Source: Romeriopsis navalis LEGE 11480
Lineage (GTDB): Bacteria; Cyanobacteriota; Cyanobacteriia; Leptolyngbyales; Leptolyngbyaceae
Direction: 5' to 3'
Assembly (NCBI RefSeq): GCF_015207035.1
Contig: NZ_JADEXQ010000017.1
Span: 1 to 64,000 of the forward strand
DNA: 64,000 nucleotides
The notes under the pieces are model-generated. The model saw only the letters and a list, made by a program, of their open reading frames with translations, had not been told where the DNA came from and searched no databases. Positions 22,886 to 32,409 of the stretch are shown one piece after another. How positions within the stretch are numbered: the first letter of the stretch is position 1; each line of letters starts with the position of its first letter. Both the position numbers and the translations under genes were made by a program.

Positions 22886-23551
22886 TCACACTCCATCCGG
22901 GTCAACCCCCAACTCCCGCAACTTAGCCGCCAACCGCTCCGTCTTCGACTGTAACCCATCCGCCCGTTGCTTTTCCTGCACCGCCCGCTCCTCCGCTGCC
23001 AAAAGCAAATTCCCCTCGCCATCCCACCAGCGCAACCAAGGCAACTCCTGATTCAAAAATTCTCCCTGCCAAATCCCCAACTCCACACCCATCGGCGCAA
23101 TCGGATAATGGCCATGGTCATTCGGCACACATTGCTGATACCGCCCACCCACTAGCTCATACACCTCAACACTCGCCTTCTCCACTTCATAGATGGCATA
23201 AAACGGAATCCGCACCGCCTGCTCATACACCCAAAACTTACCCGCCTTCGCATCATTGCCCGCAAACAGCGAAGTCCGATCGCGTTCCTCACTCCCATCA
23301 CCGCTGGTAAATTCAATCGCGATCGCTGGCGAAATAATCTCCTTCCACAACACATACGATCGCCGACGTTCACCACTCAACAGAGGTGACACATGCGGCA
23401 CATAAAACCAGTCCGGCGCTTCCGCACCACGCTCCGGTGGGTCAACCAATCGCCAATAAATCCCGCAATCTTGCCCGATCGCATATTGCCCATCCGAATG
23501 TAACGCATCCAAAAATGGGGTAATCGAGCTAGTCAACAGATGAAAATCCAT
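22886..23551 (-). CDS. Uma2 family (DUF820) putative nuclease-fold protein
   Basis: A 221-residue Uma2 protein. The PD-(D/E)XK-like core is visible as AEAPDWFYVP (Asp) and IAIEFTSGDGSEERDR (Glu, with the Asp-rich turn), then FWVYEQAVRIPFYAIYE. A C-terminal coiled-coil tail (AAEERAVQEKQRADGLQSKTERLAAKLRELGVDPDGV) is typical of the many cyanobacterial copies. Start: ATG 23551 overlaps the stop of the upstream dihydroorotase-like gene as TGATG. A longer frame to 23647 would run 97 bp into that gene and is rejected. Biological role of the family is not established. The IS256 element lies 13 bp past its stop. Confidence 0.82.
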   Translation of the reverse strand: MDFHLLTSSITPFLDALHSDGQYAIGQDCGIYWRLVDPPERGAEAPDWFYVPHVSPLLSGERRRSYVLWKEIISPAIAIEFTSGDGSEERDRTSLFAGNDAKAGKFWVYEQAVRIPFYAIYEVEKASVEVYELVGGRYQQCVPNDHGHYPIAPMGVELGIWQGEFLNQELPWLRWWDGEGNLLLAAEERAVQEKQRADGLQSKTERLAAKLRELGVDPDGV

Positions 23552-24792
23552 CAATGGAAAAGTTTCAACGCTTTCCCCTTCACCATTTGCCCCAGCAAAT
23601 GCGTATTCTGACTCAACGAATGCAAGCTCCCACTGTTCACCTGCCACTCCGCCCCAGTGTCAAACAAAACATAACCACTAGTCTCAGATTCAACCGCTGA
23701 AACATTCTGCTGAATACAACTCGCCGCCCGCGAACTCAAAGCGGACCAAAGCTCGATCGCACTCAAGTTTCCTGTCTCAACCAATCCCTGCCACAGCATC
23801 GGCAACGCCAGCTCCAAACCCAAAGTCCCGATCGGTGCTTCCCCAAACGCCACCGTCTTCTCCTCATAGGTATAGGGACTATGATCAACGGCGATCGCGT
23901 CAATCACACCCGTCTTCACCGCTGCCACTAAAGCCTCGCGATCGGCCGCATTCCCCAACGGTGGATTCAACCGCAAATTCGGGTCATAGGTCGCCAAATC
24001 ACTCGTGTCATACAGCAAATGCAACCAAGTCGTACTCGCCGTAATCGGCATACCAGCCGCTTTCGCTTGCTGAATTAACGCCACCGATCGCGCTGTCGAA
24101 ATCCGCATCAAATGCACCGGCGTACCAATCTCCGCCACGAGTTCGATAATTGCCGATAACGCCGTCGTTTCCGCATACACCGGCTGCCCCGGCAACCCAA
24201 ACCGCAGCGCTTCGACCCCTTCTCTGGCCAAACCACCACATGCCAGTGGGACATCGTAGGGCCACAGCATAATCGGCTGCGCCATCGGCTTGGCATATTC
24301 CAAAAATCGCCGCAGCAAACCCAAATTCGTCAATGGTTTGCCATCCGCAAACCCTGCAACACCCGCCAACGCCAAATCACCCAACTCCGTCAGTTGCTCA
24401 CCTTTCACACCCAGGGTAATCGCCCCCCAAGGCTTCAAACTCACAGTCGAATCTGGTTGATGCTGCTGCAACCAGGCCACTGTGCCGGGATTATCGATCG
24501 TCGGACTGGTATTCGGCAACAAGTTTACCTGCCCAAAGCCCCCTGCCGCCGCCGCTGCCGCCAGGGATGCGAGGGTTTCGCGTTCCTCATAACCCGGCTC
24601 ACCTGATCGACTATACAAATCAATCAACGCTGGCCCAAACACCAAACCAGCACCATCGAACACTTCGACATCCGCTGGTGCATCAAGCTGTGACGCAATC
24701 GCGCTAATTTTTCCCGCGTCTAACAACACGTCCATCGGGCGATCGGACTGCGCCACCGGATCAATCACCCGCACCTGCCGAAGCAATTCCAT
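23551..24792 (-). CDS. Dihydroorotase-like protein with lost metal ligands (pyrC-type, probably non-catalytic)
   Basis: A 413-residue amidohydrolase-fold protein of class I dihydroorotase type, as shown by its ends and by LLPNTSPTIDNPGT, WPYDVPLA and VDAIAVDHSPY-like (VIDAIAVDHSPYTYEEK) segments. In active enzymes the first beta strand carries DxHVHLRxPG, where the two His bind zinc; here it reads IDLYSRSGEPG. HVST with its His ligand reads HLMRIST, and the second His is replaced (ITASTTWLHLL). The late Asp in AVDHSP remains. This is the pattern of pseudo-dihydroorotases that support aspartate transcarbamoylase in some bacteria. Whether it does so here is inference. Uma2 is translationally coupled downstream. 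Confidence 0.8.
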   Translation of the reverse strand: MELLRQVRVIDPVAQSDRPMDVLLDAGKISAIASQLDAPADVEVFDGAGLVFGPALIDLYSRSGEPGYEERETLASLAAAAAAGGFGQVNLLPNTSPTIDNPGTVAWLQQHQPDSTVSLKPWGAITLGVKGEQLTELGDLALAGVAGFADGKPLTNLGLLRRFLEYAKPMAQPIMLWPYDVPLACGGLAREGVEALRFGLPGQPVYAETTALSAIIELVAEIGTPVHLMRISTARSVALIQQAKAAGMPITASTTWLHLLYDTSDLATYDPNLRLNPPLGNAADREALVAAVKTGVIDAIAVDHSPYTYEEKTVAFGEAPIGTLGLELALPMLWQGLVETGNLSAIELWSALSSRAASCIQQNVSAVESETSGYVLFDTGAEWQVNSGSLHSLSQNTHLLGQMVKGKALKLFH

Positions 24793-24937
24793 ACCGCTTT
24801 CCCCTCAAAACGCTATAACCGTCGGTTGGGTAGCACAAGCTAAAACCCAACACCTGCCAGCCGATCGCCCAACTAAACCCCAGCAGCGTAACCCAAATTC
24901 CACGGGCGGCAGGGGTTACGCATGCGCTCCACCCATC

Positions 24938-26275
24938 CTACAGCGCACCCGCTGCCGTCTTATCCAGCACCCCACCCAAATGCGTCGTGATATTTGCCGC
25001 GCGAATCATCGGGGCCGCATCGGCACCGTAATTGTAGTCAATCACGCTAACTGCACCATTACCCTGCTTGAAGTTCCAGAAGGAAGAAGCTGGCAACCCA
25101 GCCAAATAGCAAAGAATCGCCTTATTAATTGCATCGTGGGCCACCACCAAAGTCGTGGTTCCGGGCTTCGCGGCCTGCGCGATCGCATCCCACCCTTTCA
25201 CCGCCCGTTGCCAGACATCATCCAGGTTCTCCCCTTCCGGCATCTGCACCACTTCCGGCTTTGTCTGCCATTCCTTCAGCAAACCGGGATAGTCCGCATT
25301 GATTTCCGACTCCAGCTTGCCTTCCCAGAGACCGTGACTGATTTCCCACAGTTGATCTGTAGTTTCGAGCACCACTTGCGGATGGTGTTGCAAAATCAAC
25401 TCCGCCGTCTCCTTGGGCCGGGACATCGAGCTACTGACCGCCGCATCGATCGTCACATCTTTCAGAAATTCACCGGCTTGGGCACCCTGCACCTTGCCAT
25501 TTTCGTTCAAGGGAATATCGATTTGACCCTGGAAACGCCCTTCGCGGTTCCACTGGGTTTCACCGTGGCGCACGAGGAGGAGCCGCACAGCTTGATCATT
25601 GCGTTTTGAGGGGATCGCCTCACCCAAGTGCGATGTGACATTAATCGACTCAAGCTGAACATTATCGCCAAAGCCCCCCTGGAAGTTCAGCACACTAATA
25701 CAGCAGTTGGACTGGTCAATCCGCTGGTAAGACTCGGGACCAAGCCCGATCGCCGATGTAATCAACGCCCGGTTAATCCCGCTGTGACCCACGATCAAAA
25801 TCGTTTTACCGTCACTCTCCGGAATTACCGCTTCCCAGAATGCCTTGGCCCGATCGAACAAATCATGGGTCGGTGAAAAATCAACGGTATTACCCGATGC
25901 ATCCGTGCGTTGCATCTTGAGCAAAGCCGGATTACGCCGCCAATTCTGATACGCCTCCGGATATTGCTGCTCCACCTCATCAAAGGTCAAACCTTCCCAC
26001 TGGGGCAGATTGATTTCTTTGATATGGTCATTGGCCGTCGGTGTCGGCGCATTTTCCAACTGCGCCAAAATCTGCTCCGCTGTCTGAAATGCTCGCTTCA
26101 GCGGACTCGAATAAGCTGCATCAAACTGAATCCCCTTGAGTGCAGCCCCAACCTGAGTCGCCATCGCGATACCTTTGTCGGTCAGGACAGACTGATCATC
26201 AAGGTGGCCCTGCACTCGTCGCTGAACGTTGTAGGTACTTTCTCCATGACGCACGATGATGACGCGGGTTGTCAC
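24938..26275 (-). CDS. Tandem histidine phosphatase (two phosphoglycerate-mutase-like domains)
   Basis: A 445-residue protein made of two complete histidine-phosphatase domains of ~210 residues each. The catalytic motif RHGES is at residue ~9 and RHGET at ~234. Each domain has the second His in GHSGINRA and VAHDAINKA, and the Glu-rich LPQWEGL/SHGLWEGKL region typical of GpmB/CobC-like phosphatases. Cyanobacterial homologues with this double layout are annotated as phosphoglycerate mutase or phosphoserine phosphatase; the substrate cannot be read here. Cytoplasmic. The upstream CPBP gene is divergent, with 150 bp between starts. Confidence 0.88.
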   Translation of the reverse strand: MTTRVIIVRHGESTYNVQRRVQGHLDDQSVLTDKGIAMATQVGAALKGIQFDAAYSSPLKRAFQTAEQILAQLENAPTPTANDHIKEINLPQWEGLTFDEVEQQYPEAYQNWRRNPALLKMQRTDASGNTVDFSPTHDLFDRAKAFWEAVIPESDGKTILIVGHSGINRALITSAIGLGPESYQRIDQSNCCISVLNFQGGFGDNVQLESINVTSHLGEAIPSKRNDQAVRLLLVRHGETQWNREGRFQGQIDIPLNENGKVQGAQAGEFLKDVTIDAAVSSSMSRPKETAELILQHHPQVVLETTDQLWEISHGLWEGKLESEINADYPGLLKEWQTKPEVVQMPEGENLDDVWQRAVKGWDAIAQAAKPGTTTLVVAHDAINKAILCYLAGLPASSFWNFKQGNGAVSVIDYNYGADAAPMIRAANITTHLGGVLDKTAAGAL

Positions 26276-26425
26276 AGCTCTATCCTCAAGAAATTTTCCA
26301 GGGTTGATCTTATCCTGTTACGGGTTTGCCACAATATGACTTGAGCGACTTTTTGGTTCTTCGCACGCTATCCAGTGGATGATGGAACCGAGTTAATGCT
26401 GCTTCATCCTAAAATTTTGTAATCT

Positions 26426-27976
26426 ATGACTGCGAAACGCCTGATTCTCTCACTCATGACCTTTGCGATGGTCTTCCTCGTCGGGGCAGATCTCGCTTCG
26501 AGCTGGGGGAAACCGCAGTTTGCCAGTCGTCTCGGCCTCTACGAAAACGACCTACGGCTGCATACCAGCGAGTGGCAAGGCAGCAATGCTCCGCAGTTGG
26601 CCCGGCAAGTCAATCAAGGCAAACCGCGAGAAGAAGCGCTCACCGCCTATCAAAAGATTCGCGATCGCGCGGGTAAAACCTTCAGCCAAGAACTTTCACA
26701 AATCGACAAACTCCGCCGTAGTGCTGAAGCCGATCGCGTTCTCGTCGCGGATCAAACCGATCGTCAGGTGGCCAAACGCAACGAGCAGATTGAGGAATTA
26801 ACCAAATCGATCGACAAGCAGCAAGTGGCGATCGATGAACTCGATTTACGCATCGGCATCCTGCAAGCCGTCCAAGGCAATCTCACCCAAGCCCAGCAAA
26901 CTTGGGAACCGATGTTGAGTAAAACCAATGTGATTGGCAAAACCGCCCAGTCACTCAGCGCCCTCTGGCAAGATCCCCCGCAACCCGGCGATGAGGCCAT
27001 CCTCAAACGGGGATTGGATAGTTGGTTTCGCTATGCCGCCTTGGCCCAAAATTATACGGTGACGCAGCAGCCGAATCAGCTAGCGAGCTTAAACGAACAA
27101 GAACAGGCGATCGCGCAAAGTTCAGTCATCAAGCTGGGGCTAACGGGGGGAATTTCGATCGTCTCCCTCGTCACCGGCATCGGTGTCTTAATTTTCGTCA
27201 TCGCGCAACGAGCACTCAAGGGCACAGACTCCATCCTGGGAGGGATTTCCGAGATCCGTTGGGACGTGAAGTGGGATTGGGAAATTGTCTGGCAAGTGCT
27301 GATACTGGGCTTCTTCTTTATGGGCCAAGTGCTCCTGCCCGTCATGCTCGGCAGCGTTCAAAGCGCCCTTGGGTTCACCAGCGCTACGATGACCGAACGC
27401 AGCCGTGCCGCTTGGATTTTGCTCAGCTATCTGGGGCTCGCTGGGGGCGGGATCGCCGTACTATACGGTTCGATCAAATCCCATCTGCCGCTCGACAAAA
27501 ACTGGTTTCAGTTTGATCCGCAAGCCAAGTGGGTGCGCTGGGGCTTAGGCGGGTATTTCGCTGCATTCCCCATGGTCGTTGGCATCTCACTGCTCAACCA
27601 GCAGATCTGGCAGGGACAGGGCGGCAGTAATCCCATCTTGTCGATCGCCGCCCAAAATCATGATCCGATCGCCCTGGGTCTAATTTTCTTCACAGCGGCG
27701 ATCGCTGCACCAATTTTTGAGGAAACCTTATTTAGAGGGTTCTTATTGCCATCGCTGACACGCTATATGCCGACGTGGGGCGCGATTTTACTAAGTGGAT
27801 TTATCTTCGCGATCGTTCATCTTAGTTTGTCCGAAGTCTTACCGCTCATGGCTTTAGCGATCGTCCTCGGCTTTGTCTATACCAAGACCCAAAACCTGAT
27901 GGCCTCAATGCTGCTGCATAGCCTCTGGAACAGTGGCACCCTCGTCGCACTATTTCTTCTGGGTGGATCGTCATGA
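26426..27976 (+). CDS. CPBP family intramembrane metalloprotease with coiled-coil extension
   Basis: A 516-residue protein. A signal-anchor helix (residues 5-25) is followed by a soluble, charged coiled-coil region (~55-165, including DRQVAKRNEQIEELTKSIDKQQ). Then come several TM helices, with the CPBP (Abi) domain at ~400-510. All three CPBP motifs are intact: EETLFRGF (Glu-Glu and Arg), FAIVHLS (His) and HSLWNSG (His/Asn). The fold is that of Rce1-type intramembrane proteases. The long N-terminal extension resembles other cyanobacterial CPBP proteins. A small membrane protein gene overlaps its stop by 4 bp. Confidence 0.88.
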   Translation: MTAKRLILSLMTFAMVFLVGADLASSWGKPQFASRLGLYENDLRLHTSEWQGSNAPQLARQVNQGKPREEALTAYQKIRDRAGKTFSQELSQIDKLRRSAEADRVLVADQTDRQVAKRNEQIEELTKSIDKQQVAIDELDLRIGILQAVQGNLTQAQQTWEPMLSKTNVIGKTAQSLSALWQDPPQPGDEAILKRGLDSWFRYAALAQNYTVTQQPNQLASLNEQEQAIAQSSVIKLGLTGGISIVSLVTGIGVLIFVIAQRALKGTDSILGGISEIRWDVKWDWEIVWQVLILGFFFMGQVLLPVMLGSVQSALGFTSATMTERSRAAWILLSYLGLAGGGIAVLYGSIKSHLPLDKNWFQFDPQAKWVRWGLGGYFAAFPMVVGISLLNQQIWQGQGGSNPILSIAAQNHDPIALGLIFFTAAIAAPIFEETLFRGFLLPSLTRYMPTWGAILLSGFIFAIVHLSLSEVLPLMALAIVLGFVYTKTQNLMASMLLHSLWNSGTLVALFLLGGSS

Positions 27977-28251
27977 AGCAAACCAAACTCAAGCCAACCG
28001 CAATCAAACTCAGCGAAATCAAACCGAGCACAAACTTCAAGTCACCCAAAGCGATCGGGCAAATGATGGTTTGGTCTTGCGTTGGCATGGCCTACTTCAA
28101 TTTTTTCTCTAGCCTCAATCTCAGTGCCGGATTGCAATTTGGCTTATCCGGCGTCTTGCCAATGGCTGCGCTGATCGGTTATTTGCTCATGCCCAAACCC
28201 AAAAGCCCGCTAGACCACAGCAACCCGAAAGTTGATGAATCAAGCCATTGA
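27973..28251 (+). CDS. Small two-TM hypothetical protein coupled to the CPBP protease
   Basis: A 92-residue protein whose ATG overlaps the protease stop codon (ATGA), so it is translationally coupled. A polar, Lys-rich N-terminus of ~35 residues is followed by two hydrophobic segments (~33-55 MMVWSCVGMAYFNFFSSLNL and ~62-80 LSGVLPMAALIGYLLMP) and a polar tail. It has no family I recognise. The coupling suggests a partner or substrate of the CPBP protein; this is inference. Confidence 0.65.
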   Translation: MKQTKLKPTAIKLSEIKPSTNFKSPKAIGQMMVWSCVGMAYFNFFSSLNLSAGLQFGLSGVLPMAALIGYLLMPKPKSPLDHSNPKVDESSH

Positions 28252-28396
28252 AGCAATTAGCAAAATCTTGCCAGTCAGCAAAACTAGCAAAATTACACAA
28301 TGAGTGGCGATCGCGTTAAATATCAAGCAGGTTGTTGACTCACATTGAAATTACCCGCAACAACCAGCATTCACGCTTTCATCGCCTCACCCTAAT

Positions 28397-29128
28397 TCAC
28401 TTCACGCCCAATTCTGAGTCACTGTCCCGACGTAATTTCGATTTGCGCCACGCCCCCAGGCCCATCGCGAACAAGCCTGGCAACATCGCGGGGGTCGGGA
28501 TAGTCGATAAGTTGGCACTATAGGAATCGCCATCCAAACTCAACACAAAATCTGCCTGCGCAGTTAACGCATTACCAGGATTAGTATTCGGCAAAACGGT
28601 ATTATCGCTAAACGTAAAATAACCAAACACATCAGCCGTTAAGTCCCGGTCTTGGGGCAAGACCGAACCGTTATGATTTGACTCTCGCAACACCATACGA
28701 TTCAAAGTGAAGGTCCAATCATCCCCAGTTAACCACTGAAATATCGAAGCTGCGCCCCAGTCACGCTCCCAACGATTCACTTCCTGACTCGGACCCGCAG
28801 CCGGATTTGTTACGGTCTTCTCTAACTCATCAATATCCTGAACGACGATGTCAGTTGTCGTATTAGCACCACCCACAAATTCCACCCCAAAGGCAGAACC
28901 ACCAGGCGTGCCATAGGTCATTGACTGATTCACGAGTTCCGCAAAATCAATTTTCGCCAGACTCCCAATCGCAGTTCCCTGAGTCTCCAACCGGCCCATC
29001 CCACCGAAGGATAATCGCTCGAACGTCATCGCTGAAACCGATTGCGGCGTGGCCAACCAGCCAAGGTTAACGGCAGCGGCAGAAAATATCGCGATCGTCC
29101 AGCGATTGCGTAATGAAGTCATCGTCAT
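28397..29128 (-). CDS. Secreted PTPA-CTERM sorting-domain protein
   Basis: A 243-residue exported protein. The N-terminal signal peptide ends near SVSAMT. The C-terminus is the exosortase-recognised signal: TIPTPAMLPGLF, a hydrophobic stretch and the basic tail WRKSKLRR. The body is rich in Gly, Thr and Asp, beta-strand-like, without enzyme motifs. It is probably cut and anchored or released by the cyanoexosortase at 43.2 kb. Start: ATG 29128 has TTGAGGAA 7 bases upstream; a longer frame from 29161 would put a hydrophilic stretch before the signal peptide. Confidence 0.8.
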   Translation of the reverse strand: MTMTSLRNRWTIAIFSAAAVNLGWLATPQSVSAMTFERLSFGGMGRLETQGTAIGSLAKIDFAELVNQSMTYGTPGGSAFGVEFVGGANTTTDIVVQDIDELEKTVTNPAAGPSQEVNRWERDWGAASIFQWLTGDDWTFTLNRMVLRESNHNGSVLPQDRDLTADVFGYFTFSDNTVLPNTNPGNALTAQADFVLSLDGDSYSANLSTIPTPAMLPGLFAMGLGAWRKSKLRRDSDSELGVK

Positions 29129-29681
29129 AGCATCATTCCTCAAGTTTTCGAGCATATCCACACGGCATCCTGTCGCCAGCCAAAATCATGCGGCAACACC
29201 ACTCAAATCAGCCCAAAATTCTTGCCAGCAAACGGTGGAGTAAACCCACCAAATCGCAATCGAAGCTCAGGCCGACAGAATTAATCCGCAGCGGAACACA
29301 GTTGTTTTATCGCGTTAATACAATCAATCAGCCGAAATTAGCAGTTAATCAAGCTGAGTATTGTTAAAAAGCCTATTTTGAAGCCAAGAACAAGGATCAA
29401 ATTGTAAAACCGCTGTTCTCGCAATAAAGCGAATGGATAGAACCTGATTGCCCACATCGTATTTAAACCCGCCCAAAATTCCGGGATTCATTATATTTTT
29501 TTCAGAATTTATTCTTGGAGTTAACTTTCCGCAATCATGCCAGCCTCACGCTTCACTGGCCAGACAGCCCATTTCCACGCTGAAGATGTTGCAGAATTAG
29601 TGACTTTTGCGACGATTTCTCAGTCAATGAACTAGTCTAGAAACAGGATTTGAATCTTTCTGGTGAGGAAATTCTAGGGTT
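29129..29681. other. Intergenic region between PTPA-CTERM and Cu ATPase genes
   Basis: About 550 bp of A/T-rich sequence with both divergent leaders. I found no reading frame with a plausible product, no strong hairpin and no tRNA. Copper ATPase genes are often regulated, but no clear CopY- or CueR-type operator is visible. Confidence 0.4.
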
Positions 29682-32123
29682 ATGGCGATCGCGACAAACG
29701 CACCGTATAGCAGTAGTGTTCAACCCACTGATGTCAACCACGACATCATTACACTCGATGTCATGGGCATGAAATGTGCTGGCTGTGTCCGCGCGGTCGA
29801 AACACAGTTAAATCAGATCCCCGGCATTATCCAAGCAACGGTCAATCTGATCACCGAAGTTGCAACGGTTGAAGTCAATCAAGCGATCGACCCGCAAATC
29901 ATCGCACAGCATCTCACCGATGCAGGATTCCCGAGCCAACCGCGCCAAGCCGCAGGCTTTCAAGCCCAACTAAAAACCGGCTTAGACAACCTCGAAATTC
30001 TGCGCTTTCAGCAAAGTCAACGTCAACGACGGGATTTAATCATCGCGATCGGGCTCCTGATTGCATCCAGCACCGGCCATCTATCCCAGATGCTCGGCTG
30101 GTCGATTCCGGCCCTCACCAACGATTGGCTGCACGGCGCTTTAGCCGCTGCCACCCTCAGTATTCCCGGCCGGGCCATCTTAGTCGAGGGGTGGCAGGGT
30201 CTCCGCCGCAATGCGCCCAATATGAACACCCTCATCGGGTTAGGGGCGGTAACGGCGTTCGTCACCAGTGTCGTTGCGCTCCTATTCCCCCAACTGCACT
30301 GGGAATGCTTCTTTTCGGAACCCGTGATGCTGATCGGCTTTATCTTACTGGGTCGCACCTTAGAAGGGCGGGCGCGCAATCGGGCCGCTTCCGCTTTACA
30401 AGCCCTCGCAGCGCTCCAGCCCAAAACCGCGAGTGTCGTCGGGAAAGACAAACCCCAGCTCAACGTCAACGATATCAACCATGACAGCGCGATTAAACTC
30501 CCCCTCGACTTAGTCCAAGTCGGCGATTGGGTACAAGTGCTACCGGGAGAGCAAGTTCCGGTTGACGGTCAAATTTTGCAGGGCACCAGCACGATCAATG
30601 AGTCCATGCTGACAGGGGAATCGGTTCCCGTGACCAAGCAAGTCGGCGATGACATTTCCGGCGGCACGATGAATCAGTCCGGGGCGATCATTATGCGTGT
30701 CAGTAGCGTTGGTCAAGATACGACCCTCGCACGGATTATCAAGTTAGTCGAAGATGCCCAGGGCCGAAAAGCCCCGATTCAACAACTCGCGGATACGATC
30801 GCCGGTTACTTCACCTACGGCGTCCTGACGATCGCCAGTATTACCTTCCTCTTCTGGTTCTTTATCGGCAGTCACCTCTGGCCCGATGTGGCGATCATTG
30901 CCCATCCGATGGCCCACCATGCAATGGGTGGAATTCATCGCGAAGCCATGCCCAGCATCACCGCCACGCCGATGCTGTTGAGTATTAAACTCACCATTGC
31001 AGTATTAGTGGTCGCTTGTCCCTGCGCTTTGGGCCTAGCAACGCCAACGGCCCTCTTAGTCGGCTCCGGCATCGGGGCTGAACGGGGTTTACTGATTCGG
31101 GGCGGTGACGTTCTGGAAAAAGCCCACAAACTCACCACCTTGGTCTTCGACAAAACCGGTACTTTAACCAAGGGTGAGCCAGAAGTAACGGAAATCTTGC
31201 CGCAAACAGCCGCAATCAATACCGATCAATTGCTCCAAATTGCGGCAACGATCGAAAGTGGCACCCAGCACCCCTTAGCCAGCGCAATCATGGCAGCCGC
31301 CCAAGCCCGATCGCTGCCCCTGCTGCCCGCCACTGACTTTCAAACAATTGCTGGATCCGGGGTGAGCGCAACCGTCACTTGGGCCGCTCAAAACCAGTTG
31401 TTTCAACTAGGCACGCTTACCTGGCTGGAATCGCAGTCAATCGCGATCGCCCAATCCGTTGAGCAACAGGCGCGGGAACTCGCAGGCACAGGCAAAACCG
31501 TAGTCGGAATTAGTTTGGCCGAGCAATTCGTTGGCCTGATCGCGATCCACGATCGCCCCCGTCCAGAAGCGGCCACCGTGATCCATCAATTGCAAAACCA
31601 AGGTATCCAGGTGATGATGCTGACGGGTGATCGCCTAGATACCGCCCATAGCATCGCCCAGACCCTCGGCATCCCCCCCCAGCAAGTCCTCGCTGAAGTC
31701 AAACCCGCGGCCAAAGCGCAGGCGATCGCTCAGCTGCAAACAACCAACAGCAGTAGTCCAACCACCGTTGGCATGGTCGGTGACGGGATCAACGATGCGC
31801 CCGCGCTGGCCCAAGCTGATGTGGGAATTGCCCTCCAGGCGGGGACTGAAGTCGCGACAGAAACGGCTGACATTCTTCTAATGCGAAATTCTCTGAGTGA
31901 TGTTGCGGCAGTTTTGCAGCTCAGTCAATCAACATTCAGCAAAATCCGCCAAAATCTTTTCTGGGCTTTTGTCTACAATGTAATTGCAGTTCCTGCTGCT
32001 GCCGGTGTGCTCTTACCGGCATATCACATCACCCTTTCCCCGAGTAATGCCGGATTACTTATGGCACTGAGTTCAATTAGTGTCGTGACAAACTCCCTAC
32101 TACTACGCTGGAAATGGCGGTGA
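29682..32123 (+). CDS. Copper-translocating P1B-type ATPase
   Basis: An 813-residue P-type ATPase. The N-terminal heavy-metal domain has GMKCAGC (Cys32, Cys35). After two TM helices come TGESVPVTK (actuator), the ion-site ACPCALG in TM6, phosphorylation motif DKTGTLTKG, the HP motif QHPLASA and hinge GDGINDAPALAQADVG. TM7 reads YNVIAVPAAAG and TM8 has MALSSISVVTN, the P1B-1 signature for Cu+. A His/Met-rich loop (HPMAHHAMGGIHREAMP) lies between TM5 and TM6. Cyanobacteria use CtaA and PacS to feed copper to plastocyanin; which one this represents is not decided. No metallochaperone gene adjoins. Confidence 0.93.
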   Translation: MAIATNAPYSSSVQPTDVNHDIITLDVMGMKCAGCVRAVETQLNQIPGIIQATVNLITEVATVEVNQAIDPQIIAQHLTDAGFPSQPRQAAGFQAQLKTGLDNLEILRFQQSQRQRRDLIIAIGLLIASSTGHLSQMLGWSIPALTNDWLHGALAAATLSIPGRAILVEGWQGLRRNAPNMNTLIGLGAVTAFVTSVVALLFPQLHWECFFSEPVMLIGFILLGRTLEGRARNRAASALQALAALQPKTASVVGKDKPQLNVNDINHDSAIKLPLDLVQVGDWVQVLPGEQVPVDGQILQGTSTINESMLTGESVPVTKQVGDDISGGTMNQSGAIIMRVSSVGQDTTLARIIKLVEDAQGRKAPIQQLADTIAGYFTYGVLTIASITFLFWFFIGSHLWPDVAIIAHPMAHHAMGGIHREAMPSITATPMLLSIKLTIAVLVVACPCALGLATPTALLVGSGIGAERGLLIRGGDVLEKAHKLTTLVFDKTGTLTKGEPEVTEILPQTAAINTDQLLQIAATIESGTQHPLASAIMAAAQARSLPLLPATDFQTIAGSGVSATVTWAAQNQLFQLGTLTWLESQSIAIAQSVEQQARELAGTGKTVVGISLAEQFVGLIAIHDRPRPEAATVIHQLQNQGIQVMMLTGDRLDTAHSIAQTLGIPPQQVLAEVKPAAKAQAIAQLQTTNSSSPTTVGMVGDGINDAPALAQADVGIALQAGTEVATETADILLMRNSLSDVAAVLQLSQSTFSKIRQNLFWAFVYNVIAVPAAAGVLLPAYHITLSPSNAGLLMALSSISVVTNSLLLRWKWR

Positions 32124-32409
32124 TCATGATCATCGGTGGGATTTGTGACACGGCAGAAATCCTGTGGTGTAATGGAAAGGGAAACACACATCGCGTTTCA
32201 CGCCGGTTTCAACCGCAGCGAACGTTTCGATGGGGTGGCATTGACCGTCACGTCAATCACTCGCAACAAAATTCGGCATCATCCGGCCGCCAGCGCCATC
32301 GACTACCGGCGTTTTATGCATGACTTTTGTATGTAGTGAAGAAATATCTTAAGTGCGTCATCTTTGTTTTCTGCAATTAACCCGTCATTAGTTGGCCGCA
32401 ACGTTAGCA

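Noticed and set aside
32124-32409. Two short plus-strand frames between the Cu ATPase and the FHA gene
   Set aside because: They overlap in two frames, have no ribosome site and no recognisable domain. Reported as non-coding.
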